From: Neobacillus cucumis
Lineage (GTDB): Bacteria > Bacillota > Bacilli > Bacillales_B > DSM-18226
Direction of reading: 5' to 3'
DNA: 53,979 nucleotides
Assembly: GCF_023715505.1 (NCBI RefSeq)
Contig: NZ_JAMBOH010000033.1
Coordinates: forward strand, 1-53,979
The stretch's first letter is position 1. Every line of letters begins with the position of its first letter. The notes under the pieces are model-generated. The model did not search any database. It had not been told where the DNA came from and saw only the letters and a list, made by a program, of their open reading frames with translations. Shown here one piece after another: positions 1 to 7,588 of this stretch. Both the position numbers and the translations under genes were made by a program.

Positions 1-57
1 AAGAAAATTCACTGCCAACAACTAAGATAATAAAAGAATTAAAGCCCAAAAATAGAG

Positions 58-98
58 AAAGGTGAATTTGAGGACGTTCAAATTCACCTTTCTTACTA
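58..98 (-). terminator. Rho-independent terminator of glbN
   Basis: Perfect 14-bp stem (58-71 with 78-91) around a 6-nt loop. On the minus strand it is followed by a T-rich tract, and it lies just past the stop of the haemoglobin gene. Confidence 0.85.
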
Positions 99-133
99 TT
101 TGAAGCTAGTTATGTCCCAGCCTCTTTATAATC

Positions 134-496
134 TTACTGGTAAATGATATCATCTCTTAAGGATGCTACTCTTGTTAAAGCTTGATCAATATCAGCTTCA
201 CTCACACCATAATGAGCAAGGGCCTTATGTAAATGGTTGACAATTGCATTAAAATGTTCTGGCTGCAAATTCATCCCTTGATGAGCTTTCGCCATGGATT
301 GACCAGAATATTGTTTTGGACCACCGAGAGCAAAGCTGATAAATTTGGTTTGGTGACTCTTTTGTTTTTCCATATTGGTATGTTCAAAAAATTGATTAAC
401 AGTCTCATCCTTTAACACTAGTTCATTATAAAAATAGTCGACCACTTTTCCAATTGCCTCTTCCCCGCCAATCTTTTCATAAAGACTATCTTCCAT
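134..496 (-). CDS. glbN: Group I truncated haemoglobin
   Basis: A small soluble 120-aa globin of the 2-on-2 (trHbN) class, which binds O2/NO at haem; members are linked to NO detoxification or oxygen handling. The early YEKIGGEEAI segment, the B-helix Tyr in DYFYNEL (about residue 23) and the proximal His in MAKAHQGMN (about residue 72) fit the family, as does the length. The ATG has an AGGAGTGA site eight bases upstream. It is a single-gene unit: it diverges from the DUF3231 gene and ends at its own terminator. Family assignment is firm; the physiological ligand is inferred only. Confidence 0.9.
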   Translation of the reverse strand: MEDSLYEKIGGEEAIGKVVDYFYNELVLKDETVNQFFEHTNMEKQKSHQTKFISFALGGPKQYSGQSMAKAHQGMNLQPEHFNAIVNHLHKALAHYGVSEADIDQALTRVASLRDDIIYQ

Positions 497-642
497 GAAT
501 AATCACTCCTGTTCAGTAAAGTACAAAGCTATTTTCCTCAGAAAAATGGTTAATATACACACTTAACCCTAAACCTCTTCAATTGAATAAATTTCTATAG
601 TTAGAAAAAGATAAGAAAAAATTAGTTAAGGGGTATTTTTAA

Positions 643-1695
643 ATGCAAACCAATAAGGTCCTTAAACCGTTAAAATTAAGCCCAAATAAGCTAAAACCGG
701 ATGCAAAATTAACCGCACCAGAAATGGGAAAACTCTGGGCGACATATGTTGGCAATAGTATGTCATCCTGGATATTAAGGTACTTTCTTAAACATGTGGA
801 CGATGAGGATATTACATTATTACTGGAAAACGGCTTAAGTTTATCTGAGGATTTTATGCAGAGAATCGAGCAAATTCTTTCAAAAGAGAACTTTCCTGTT
901 CCCATTGGTTTTACAAAAGATGATGTGAATCTTGGAGCTCCCCGCTTATTCCAAGATGAATTTTACGTTCACTATCTAAAGTATGTAGCAAAAGCAGGGT
1001 TAAGTTTATATAATGTGGCAATTCCTTTAGTGCTAAGAGAAGATATCAGAGACTTTTTTGTTTATTGTAATGTCTCTACGATTACTTTTCTCGGTCAGCT
1101 GAACGATGTTTTGATGATGAAAGGTCTTATCATCAAACCTCCAATGCTTCCCATACCCGAAAAAGTAGATTTTGTTAAAAAACAAAACTACTTAAAAGGA
1201 TTTTTGGGAGAAGTTCGTCCACTCCACGCACTGGAAATCACACATCTTTACGATAACATTGAAAATAACACGACAAGTAAAGCCTTATTAATTGCATTTT
1301 GCCAGATTGCAAAAGATGAAGAGGTCAAACAATTTTTCATGCGCGGCCGTGAAATAACAGATCGATCCGTCAAGCAATATAGTGAAAAATTACAAAAGGA
1401 TAATTTACCTTTTCCCACTCAGTTAGATCATTTAGTAACAGAATCTACCTTCTCACCATTTTCAGATAAATTAATGGTCTTTCACAAGGTGGATATGTTC
1501 TCGATGAAGATAAGGTCGTTTGGAAATTCAATAGCGGTAAATGGAAGAAGAGATATTGGGTCCATGTATATGCGCTCACTGGCAGAAATGTTGGTATACG
1601 TTGAGGATGGAGCAAATATATTGATTGAGAATGGCTGGATGGAGGAGCCCCCTAAAGCGGCGGATCGATCCGATTTAGCATCCAATAAATCTTAG
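643..1695 (+). CDS. DUF3231 family protein (two tandem domains)
   Basis: A 350-aa protein of the DUF3231 family, common in spore-forming Bacillaceae and of unknown molecular function. It consists of two similar halves (about residues 20-175 and 190-345), each mostly helical; FPVPIGFTKDDV in the first corresponds to LPFPTQLDHLVTESTF in the second, each followed by a helix carrying a conserved Phe/His. The arrangement resembles duplicated ferritin-like four-helix bundles such as the CotF/YhcN-type coat proteins, which is inference. The ATG has an AAGGGG site. There is no signal peptide or membrane segment. It is transcribed alone and ends in a hairpin overlapping its stop. Confidence 0.8.
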   Translation: MQTNKVLKPLKLSPNKLKPDAKLTAPEMGKLWATYVGNSMSSWILRYFLKHVDDEDITLLLENGLSLSEDFMQRIEQILSKENFPVPIGFTKDDVNLGAPRLFQDEFYVHYLKYVAKAGLSLYNVAIPLVLREDIRDFFVYCNVSTITFLGQLNDVLMMKGLIIKPPMLPIPEKVDFVKKQNYLKGFLGEVRPLHALEITHLYDNIENNTTSKALLIAFCQIAKDEEVKQFFMRGREITDRSVKQYSEKLQKDNLPFPTQLDHLVTESTFSPFSDKLMVFHKVDMFSMKIRSFGNSIAVNGRRDIGSMYMRSLAEMLVYVEDGANILIENGWMEEPPKAADRSDLASNKS

Positions 1696-1715
1696 TTATT
1701 GGATGCTATTACTAT
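1676..1715 (+). terminator. Hairpin overlapping the DUF3231 stop codon
   Basis: A perfect 13-bp stem (1676-1688 with 1696-1708) with a 7-nt loop spans the end of the coding region. The following tract is only moderately T-rich, so termination is likely but not certain. It also separates the convergent gene on the minus strand. Confidence 0.55.
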
Positions 1716-1717
1716 GA

Positions 1718-2617
1718 TTATTTGACCAGTAAATCCTCTAAAGCGGGTTGGAGAGAAGGGTAGGAGAATTCAAAGCCTTCTCGTTTCAAAACTTCCGGAA
1801 CAACATGCTGTCCTTCTAAGACAAGTGCACTCTTTTGCCCAAGTACCCATTTCATTACTAAGGTTGGTACCCGCAGCCAATGCGGGCGGTGTAATACGGA
1901 TCCAATCGTTTCACCAAACTCCTTCATTCTAACTGGAGCAGGTGCTGTGACATTGACCGGACCATGTAATGGTTTTTCTAAAACAAAATGAATCGCCCGA
2001 ATAACATCCATCACATGAACCCAAGAAACCCATTGCTCACCTGAACCAACGGTCCCTCCCGCAAACAATTTATATGGCATTACCATTAATGGAAGTGCCC
2101 CGCCTTCTTGGCCAAGCACGACTCCAAATCTCATTAAAACTGCCCGAATACCAGCTGCTCCAACTTGCCCCGCTAGCTTTTCCCAGTCATGAACCGTTCT
2201 ACCTAAAAAATCATCGGCAATTTCTCTAGATTCTTCCGTATATACAGTATTTTGGGATGCTGGGTATACTCCGATGGCACTTGCATTGACAAGAACGCTG
2301 GGCCTTTTTTCCAATCTGTTGATAATCCGAATCAGTTCCTTTGTAGCCTTCATACGGCTCTCATATATTTGCTTTTGATGACTCATATTCCATCTTCCCT
2401 GATTGATCGAAACACCTGCTAAATTAATAAATGCATCTGCACTCCTTATTTCATCCTCAGGTGATGCCCCTTCGGTCAGCCAATTCACATAGGTAGCTTT
2501 TCTAGATGGTCTATGTGCCGTTCTTGTTAAAATAACTATTTCATGCCCTTTTTTTAAAAGGAAGTTGGTCAATTTTTGGCCGATAAATCCTGAACCGCCA
2601 GCGATAACAATTTTCAT
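1718..2617 (-). CDS. TIGR01777/SDR39U1 family NAD(P)-binding epimerase-like protein
   Basis: A 299-aa short-chain dehydrogenase-like protein of the extended SDR39U1 group (B. subtilis YfhF is a member); substrate unknown. The Rossmann motif GGSGFIGQKL is at residues 7-16, and NASAIGVYP contains the expected Tyr region of the active site. The C-terminal part (PHWLRVPTLVMKWVLGQ and onward) matches the DUF1731-type tail of this family, and the length is typical. It starts 12 nt after the 166-aa gene, so the two are probably co-transcribed. Confidence 0.85.
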   Translation of the reverse strand: MKIVIAGGSGFIGQKLTNFLLKKGHEIVILTRTAHRPSRKATYVNWLTEGASPEDEIRSADAFINLAGVSINQGRWNMSHQKQIYESRMKATKELIRIINRLEKRPSVLVNASAIGVYPASQNTVYTEESREIADDFLGRTVHDWEKLAGQVGAAGIRAVLMRFGVVLGQEGGALPLMVMPYKLFAGGTVGSGEQWVSWVHVMDVIRAIHFVLEKPLHGPVNVTAPAPVRMKEFGETIGSVLHRPHWLRVPTLVMKWVLGQKSALVLEGQHVVPEVLKREGFEFSYPSLQPALEDLLVK

Positions 2618-2629
2618 CTAGTCCCCCCA

Positions 2630-3130
2630 TCATTCATCCACCTTTTTCCAATGATTATAAATGAATTCCTTAAACAATTGATTGATTCGCGCCTTTTTTT
2701 GTTTTTTCAACCATTCTACCTGATCAATCGGCAGTTTTAGTTTTAATTGAATATCTTCATCCGGCATCTCAACTTTTCTAATTTCTTCTAAAGTGATGCC
2801 TTCTTCGATATTCGGAAACCAAGGATCATTCTCATTCACCTGGTCCAAAAAATAATAGTCACCAGGGTCATCAAGCTCACTAAATAAATTCAACTGCGGC
2901 AAGCCCCCTGCTAAGACTTTTACATGCATAATCGAATGAAGCACTCTGCCATCTTCTAATTCTATTTCAATAATGAGATGATCTTCCTTTTTATATTTCT
3001 TTACGACAACCTCACTGACGATGAGGTCCAACTCTAAAGTGAATCCTGAACTTGCTGCAAAAACATAGATTGCACTTTTAAATACGTGGATGTTTTCCCC
3101 ATCAATTTTTACTGATTTAACTACTGCCAT
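2630..3130 (-). CDS. Hypothetical protein, possible ribbon-helix-helix C-terminus
   Basis: A 166-aa acidic protein that I do not recognise. The N-terminal ~90 residues are predicted mostly beta (alternating hydrophobics such as FTLELDLIVSEVVVK). A short acidic linker follows, then a basic C-terminus where LKLKLPIDQVEWLKKQ and a second helix have the strand-helix-turn-helix spacing of Arc/CopG-type proteins; that reading is inference. The ATG has a GGGGGAAC site. It lies 12 nt upstream of the SDR39U1 gene in the same direction, suggesting an operon. There is no signal peptide. Confidence 0.65.
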   Translation of the reverse strand: MAVVKSVKIDGENIHVFKSAIYVFAASSGFTLELDLIVSEVVVKKYKKEDHLIIEIELEDGRVLHSIMHVKVLAGGLPQLNLFSELDDPGDYYFLDQVNENDPWFPNIEEGITLEEIRKVEMPDEDIQLKLKLPIDQVEWLKKQKKARINQLFKEFIYNHWKKVDE

Positions 3131-3294
3131 AATGGTTCCCCCAAAAAGTTGTTTCTTCGTAAATAGTAATAAATATGTATTGGATTATCTATCATCATAA
3201 CACCAAATGAGCTTTTTGAGGATGAAAAATGGTCTGGATAAATGTGAATAAGGGAGTAAAAACTAAATCATAACTAAAAAAGGAGTGTTTACTG

Positions 3295-3447
3295 ATGGTA
3301 AACGAAAAAAATAATCAAAGTAATGATGACAATACAACGGGACAGCACAAAAAAACATTAGATGATATTAAAAAGAAAAGTCCGATGAATTGGGGTGTCA
3401 TAGACTTTGCGGAAAGTGTTCAGCATCAAAATACTAGAAAGGATTAA
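3295..3447 (+). CDS. Small hydrophilic protein (50 aa), unknown
   Basis: An uninterrupted 50-codon frame starting at ATG 3295, preceded by AAAAAAGGAGTG at good spacing and followed within 15 nt by a strong terminator. The product is highly polar: an Asn/Asp/Gln/Lys-rich first half, then a motif-like tail (LDDIKKKSPMNWGVIDFAES). It has no Cys, signal peptide or membrane segment. Its size and composition resemble small sporulation or stress proteins of Bacillaceae, but I cannot name a family. Ribosome site, frame and terminator together make it a credible gene. Confidence 0.6.
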   Translation: MVNEKNNQSNDDNTTGQHKKTLDDIKKKSPMNWGVIDFAESVQHQNTRKD

Positions 3448-3460
3448 TTTTATACACCCA

Positions 3461-3500
3461 AAAGGAGAGTGGTCAAAAAAGCCCGCTCTCCTTTTCTATT
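3461..3500. terminator. Bidirectional terminator between convergent genes
   Basis: The stem GGAGAGTGG/CCGCTCTCC (one G-T pair) extends through flanking AAAA/TTTT, so it can serve the small plus-strand gene (stop 3447) and the minus-strand GGDEF/EAL gene (stop 3512). Confidence 0.8.
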
Positions 3501-3511
3501 AAGAAGTCTAT

Positions 3512-5668
3512 TTAAATTTTAGAGATAATAAAGGTTTTATTGTTCACAAGCAGACCTTTTACTTCCTGGGGCTCAACAGGTTTGCTAATATAGTTCCCTT
3601 GAGCATAGTCGCAAGATCTATTAACAAGGAAATCATACTGTTCCCAATTTTCCACGCCTTCGGCAACGACATTAATTTTTAAACTATGGGCTAAGGAGAT
3701 AACAGCGGAGGCAATCTTTGCATCTGCGTCGTCCCTCTCGATATTAGCCATAAAGGAGCGGTCAATCTTCAGTGTATCAATTGGGAAAAATTTCAAATAG
3801 CTAAGTGAAGAAAACCCGGTGCCAAAATCGTCAATCGATATCTTAATCCCTAGTTGTTTTAATTCTTGTAAAACAAGCACTGCTTCTTCCGGATTCTTCA
3901 TGACAATTCCCTCTGTCACCTCCAATTCCAGCGAGTTAGGTGACAATCCTGTCTCTTTAAGAAGAGAGATGATGATTCCAACCAAGTTCTGTCTTTGAAA
4001 TTGTTTTGGTGATAAATTAACACTAATTGTTAAATCGCCGAAGCCTGAATCCTGCCATTCTTTACACTGCCTACAGGCTTCCCGTAATACCCATTCACCA
4101 ATTGGATTAATGAGGCCCGTTTCTTCGGCGATAGGGATAAAGGCATCTGGAAGAATAATTTGATCCAGTTTATTTTTCCATCGAATTAAAGCCTCCATCC
4201 CGTTTATTTCACCTGTATGTAAGTTTACTTTGGGCTGATAATAAAGGATAAATTCATTATCATCCAATGCTTTTCTTAACAAAATCTCTAGGTCCATCCG
4301 TTTATTAGCATGATGTTTCATATCAGGATGGTATAAACTATAGCAGTTTCTTCCGAGTTCCTTCGAACCATACATCGCGAGGTCAGCATTTTTAATAAGC
4401 GAATTAAGGTCTGTCCCATCTTTTGGATAAAAACTAATCCCCATGCTTGTTGAGATATTGAGCTTTTGTCCATTTATCAAGAAAGGGGCTGCCATCACTT
4501 CCATAATTCGATCGCATATCTCAGTTATTTCTTTCTCACTAGATAATTGCGGGATAAGAATGATAAATTCATCCCCGCCAAACCGGGCGAGTTTTACCTC
4601 TCTATGATCTGTCGCGGCGTGCAGCCTTTTTGAAACTTCCTTTAGCAGCAAATCGCCCGCTTCGTGCCCCAAGCTATCATTTACGACCTTGAAATAGTCT
4701 AAGTCCAGTAAAATAAAACCCAATATGCTAGAGTGTCCGTTCTTTTCGGTGATATGCTCCTCTAAAATGGACTGGATTGCCCATCGATTAGGCAGATTCG
4801 TTAAGGCATCATGAAAGGCCATATGTTTGATTTGTGCTTCAGTTCTTTTTTTATCACGAATATCTCGGCATAAAGCAAAATACATTTGATTTTCACCAAT
4901 ATGTATCAGGCGAATATTGATATCAACCGGAATTTGAGTATTGTCTTTCCCCGTCATTAAATCCTCGAAATTGCTGGAGGCCTTCTCTTTGGAATCAATT
5001 TTTAAATGTTTTATTTTTTCAGGAAGTTTGGAAAAAACCATTTCCGTACTCATTCTAAGTAGTTCTTCCTTGGAAAAGTTTAATACTTCACAAGCAGTTG
5101 GATTGACTTCCGTAAACATTCCATCTGTTCCAATTAAGAAAAAACTATCTGCTGCTTGCTCAGTTAAGCTTCTGAACTTCTCTTCACTTTCTTTTAAGCG
5201 ATTTTCAGCTCTGACACGATCGGTTATCTCTAAAGCAAAACCCAGTAAAAAGTCCTCATCAGATTCATCAATGTGGATGATCGTTTTTCCAGAAAACATA
5301 TGATGTTCCTCACCTTTGTATCCACTTGGAAATTCCCTGGTGATCAGCCGCCGCTTCTTCCAAACCTCAAGGTCATAAGCTCGATTAAGTTTGGCGATTT
5401 CAAGGGGAAAGTAATCAAAGATTGTTTTTCCAACGATTTTATCTAAACTTACCCCATTCGAAAGGCAAACTTCCTTGTTAGCATAGATGGTGCGCCCTTC
5501 TGGATCTTCTAAAAAGATATTAATGGGTAAAGCATCGAGTATACTAAGATATAAGGATTCATTTACGCGTATTTGCTTTGAAAGCTCATGGTTTTGCCGT
5601 TCAAGTTCCGCGACTTGTGAACGCAGTTTTTCTAATTCCATTGCTTGCTGATTAGACTGAAAGTTCAT
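3512..5668 (-). CDS. PAS-PAS-GGDEF-EAL cyclic-di-GMP signalling protein
   Basis: A cytoplasmic 718-aa protein that senses through two PAS domains and acts on cyclic-di-GMP. Order: coiled coil (about 8-35), PAS1 (about 38-155), PAS2 (about 160-278), GGDEF domain with intact GGDEF at 364-368, EAL domain with EAL at 492-494. The phosphodiesterase residues look complete: Asn551 in NLSPKQF, Glu586, the DDFGTG loop at 613-618, Lys634 and Glu673. The RxxD inhibitory site expected just before GGDEF is absent (HREV there), so product inhibition of the cyclase is unlikely. No membrane segment. The ATG has a GGAGG site. It is a monocistronic unit. The net direction of activity cannot be read from sequence. 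Confidence 0.92.
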   Translation of the reverse strand: MNFQSNQQAMELEKLRSQVAELERQNHELSKQIRVNESLYLSILDALPINIFLEDPEGRTIYANKEVCLSNGVSLDKIVGKTIFDYFPLEIAKLNRAYDLEVWKKRRLITREFPSGYKGEEHHMFSGKTIIHIDESDEDFLLGFALEITDRVRAENRLKESEEKFRSLTEQAADSFFLIGTDGMFTEVNPTACEVLNFSKEELLRMSTEMVFSKLPEKIKHLKIDSKEKASSNFEDLMTGKDNTQIPVDINIRLIHIGENQMYFALCRDIRDKKRTEAQIKHMAFHDALTNLPNRWAIQSILEEHITEKNGHSSILGFILLDLDYFKVVNDSLGHEAGDLLLKEVSKRLHAATDHREVKLARFGGDEFIILIPQLSSEKEITEICDRIMEVMAAPFLINGQKLNISTSMGISFYPKDGTDLNSLIKNADLAMYGSKELGRNCYSLYHPDMKHHANKRMDLEILLRKALDDNEFILYYQPKVNLHTGEINGMEALIRWKNKLDQIILPDAFIPIAEETGLINPIGEWVLREACRQCKEWQDSGFGDLTISVNLSPKQFQRQNLVGIIISLLKETGLSPNSLELEVTEGIVMKNPEEAVLVLQELKQLGIKISIDDFGTGFSSLSYLKFFPIDTLKIDRSFMANIERDDADAKIASAVISLAHSLKINVVAEGVENWEQYDFLVNRSCDYAQGNYISKPVEPQEVKGLLVNNKTFIISKI

Positions 5669-5833
5669 CTATACCCTCCTCCAAAAAGATACGATCTTGT
5701 ATTTTTATTTAATGTAGTTGATTTTAGATTTGTAAAAATGATTACATATATTTCTATTATATAACATTATATAATAGTAATATTTGCTCACTTTTTTACT
5801 TTAAGAGCGATTTATGAATTTGAAAGAAAAAAA

Positions 5834-5862
5834 TTGAAGTGCGAGCGTGGGTACTGTATAAA
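5834..5862 (+). promoter_or_regulatory. Sigma-A promoter of the tRNA-like gene
   Basis: TTGAAG (5834-5839), a 17-nt spacer, then TATAAA (5857-5862) followed by AT. It predicts a start near 5869-5870, about 20 nt before the folded RNA. Confidence 0.6.
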
Positions 5863-5890
5863 ATATCTTATTAAGGGCATTTTATAAATA

Positions 5891-5975
5891 GGACTTGTAG
5901 CTCAATGATAGAGCAACTTGCAGTCATCTATGAAGACTGTAACGTATCTTGTGGGTTTGAATCCCACCAAGTCCT
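5891..5975 (+). tRNA. Non-canonical tRNA-like RNA gene, anticodon undefined
   Basis: An 85-nt cloverleaf-like RNA. The acceptor stem GGACTTG/CAAGTCC (5891-5897 with 5968-5974) is a perfect 7 bp; the D stem GCTC/GAGC is perfect; the T stem GTGGG/CCCAC (5951-5955 with 5963-5967) closes a 7-nt loop. Three features are abnormal. The D-loop AATGATA lacks the GG pair. The T-loop TTTGAAT has T for the invariant C56. The anticodon-like arm (5918-5942) is an 8-bp stem with a 9-nt loop, ATCTATGAA, offset by 3 nt from the D stem and followed by an 8-nt unpaired variable segment. CCA is not encoded. A promoter and strong terminator flank it, so it is probably expressed. It may be related to the tRNA-Other RNA of B. 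cereus, or be a decaying tRNA. Confidence 0.6.
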
Positions 5976-5988
5976 ATTAAATGAAGAA

Positions 5989-6034
5989 GCTCCAGACATC
6001 ATCATTCATTGGATGAAGTCTGGAGCTTTTTTTT
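5989..6034 (+). terminator. Strong terminator of the tRNA-like gene
   Basis: GCTCCAGAC pairs with GTCTGGAGC, with a further inner TCATC/GATGA pairing, and is followed by eight T. It shows that the tRNA-like RNA is its own transcription unit. Confidence 0.88.
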
Positions 6035-6051
6035 CGTGTAATTGGAACCGA

Positions 6052-7134
6052 TTATATCCCGCCACCCTCGTCATGAATCGTGCTGTTTTCTTTACGGATG
6101 TTGGCATATAGGCTTAATGTCCCTAAAGCAGCGATTAAAGTACTTAAGATCACAATGATATTGTAAAAATTAGTCTTGATCAATAGGTTAATCAATGTAT
6201 AAGAAATTACCAATGACGCTAATGGTGAAATCAGCCATACCTTCAAAATCTTTCTAATTACTGCTTTTTGCCAAAAACCAATCCCATTTTGTGATGCCCC
6301 AATTCCTAAGATCCCACATGTGGTGACTTGAGTTAAAGGAATCGGCAGTCCAAAAATAGAGGCAATCGTAACTAATGCTCCACCTGTAAAAGAAACAGCA
6401 CTACCCTCTAATAAGGATAGCTTTGTGATTTTCTTTCCATTGGTTTCGATCACCCTGCCCCCCAAAAGAATTGCACCTAATGCAACAAATAGTCCGCCGA
6501 TCCAAATCCCTTTAGATGTAGAAAGCATTCCTGCTCCAACTAATGGTCCCACCGCATTGGCCACATTATTCATCCCTGCAGAAAAGGCTTCAAAGCAGCC
6601 CCCTAAGACAAGGATTCTTCCCAGCCATTTTTTCCATGTCCCTTGCTTTGTCAAACTTGGCCAGCGCTTTTCGGATTTGGCAATGATCTTCCCAAAAATA
6701 AATGTAATGATGAATGAAATAACTGGAACAATGACCCAAAATGCAATAATAACGATTAGACTATTAATGAATAAACTTTTAAACGCAATTCCGGCACCTA
6801 CAATGGCACCAACAGTAACTTCGCTAGTCGATAATGGAATTCCCATTAGATTTGCTATAAACAATGTTAGGGTTGCCCCTGACAGAATAAGAACCACTAG
6901 TTCAATTGTAAGTATTTTTGAAGGAATGATTCCACTTCCAATCGTCTTTACGACCTCTCCGCCTCCAAGAACGGCACCTAAAAAAGCGGCGATGGCTACT
7001 AACACCATTGCAAGCCATTTATTCTTGATCGCATCTGCACCATAGGCCGACCCCATTGATGCGGCTGTTCCGCTAGCTCCAATGTTCATCGCGAAGAAGA
7101 ATGCTATGATAAAAGCTAAATACGTCCAAAACAT
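6052..7134 (-). CDS. cysP: PiT-family anion permease, CysP-type sulfate permease
   Basis: A 360-aa membrane permease of the inorganic phosphate transporter (PiT) family with about ten transmembrane segments. The two inverted family signatures are seen in GGGEVVKTIGSGIIP near residue 60 and in FSAGMNNVANAVGPLV near 190. The length, the N-terminal FFAMNIGASGTAASMG and the C-terminal GGGI tail match, from memory, B. subtilis CysP, a sulfate permease, more than phosphate Pit proteins. Unlike in B. subtilis, no sulfate-assimilation genes are adjacent, so phosphate as substrate cannot be excluded. The ATG has a GGAGAG site. Confidence 0.8.
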   Translation of the reverse strand: MFWTYLAFIIAFFFAMNIGASGTAASMGSAYGADAIKNKWLAMVLVAIAAFLGAVLGGGEVVKTIGSGIIPSKILTIELVVLILSGATLTLFIANLMGIPLSTSEVTVGAIVGAGIAFKSLFINSLIVIIAFWVIVPVISFIITFIFGKIIAKSEKRWPSLTKQGTWKKWLGRILVLGGCFEAFSAGMNNVANAVGPLVGAGMLSTSKGIWIGGLFVALGAILLGGRVIETNGKKITKLSLLEGSAVSFTGGALVTIASIFGLPIPLTQVTTCGILGIGASQNGIGFWQKAVIRKILKVWLISPLASLVISYTLINLLIKTNFYNIIVILSTLIAALGTLSLYANIRKENSTIHDEGGGI

Positions 7135-7347
7135 ATCAATCTCTCCTTATGTATGTCTATCTATCTAGTAGAATAAATCTCGCAATGTTCCGAAACTTCA
7201 ATTCATACTATTCAGGTAGGATTAATTTTATATTATACAATTCTTTTTTATATTAATCAACAACCAAATTACTTATGTCACAGAATTTTTTAAATATTTC
7301 TTATTAAAGCTCGTTTGATGTGAAGTGTTTTAAAAGTTGATAAGGGA
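7135..7347. other. AT-rich intergenic region upstream of cysP
   Basis: No gene seen. It should hold the cysP promoter on the minus strand. A short tetranucleotide run (ATCT/GTCT type) lies near 7150-7170. No riboswitch-like structure was recognised. Confidence 0.5.
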
Positions 7348-7481
7348 ACCGCGCAAGCGCTTGAACAGCCCCGACAAGCATAAGACGCTCAGGAAAAGAA
7401 GGCATTCTTTACCTTCATTCCCTGAGTGGCTGTAGACCATCGAGGGGCTAGGCGCTGGAGCTGGACGACGATAGTCCGTTT
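7348..7481. repeat. GC-rich palindromic intergenic repeat
   Basis: A 134-bp block, GC-rich against AT-rich flanks, built as imperfect nested inverted repeats: AGCGC with GCGCT, AGCCCC with GGGGCT, CTCAGG with CCTGAG. It has no open frame. Sequences with the same GGGGCTAGGCGCTGGAGCT core are, from memory, scattered in many copies in Bacillus-type genomes. No target duplication was found. Confidence 0.6.
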
Positions 7482-7533
7482 TTAATAGTTATCCACAAGC
7501 GAAAATTTTAAATTTCCTGTAATTTCCTTAACG

Positions 7534-7568
7534 ACAAAAAATGCTATAACCCAATAAGGCTATAGCAT
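7534..7568 (-). terminator. Terminator of the acyl-CoA synthetase gene
   Basis: ATGCTATA (7541-7548) pairs with TATAGCAT (7561-7568); on the minus strand it is followed by TTTTTTG, 20 nt after the stop. Confidence 0.8.
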
Positions 7569-7588
7569 CCTTTATCATATTTATAACT

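Noticed and set aside
5905..6111. 68-codon frame over the tRNA-like gene
   Set aside because: It covers the folded RNA and its terminator and has no ribosome site.
6425..7045. 206-codon frame antisense to cysP
   Set aside because: Pro/Thr/Ile-rich shadow of a membrane-protein gene; no ribosome site and no family features.
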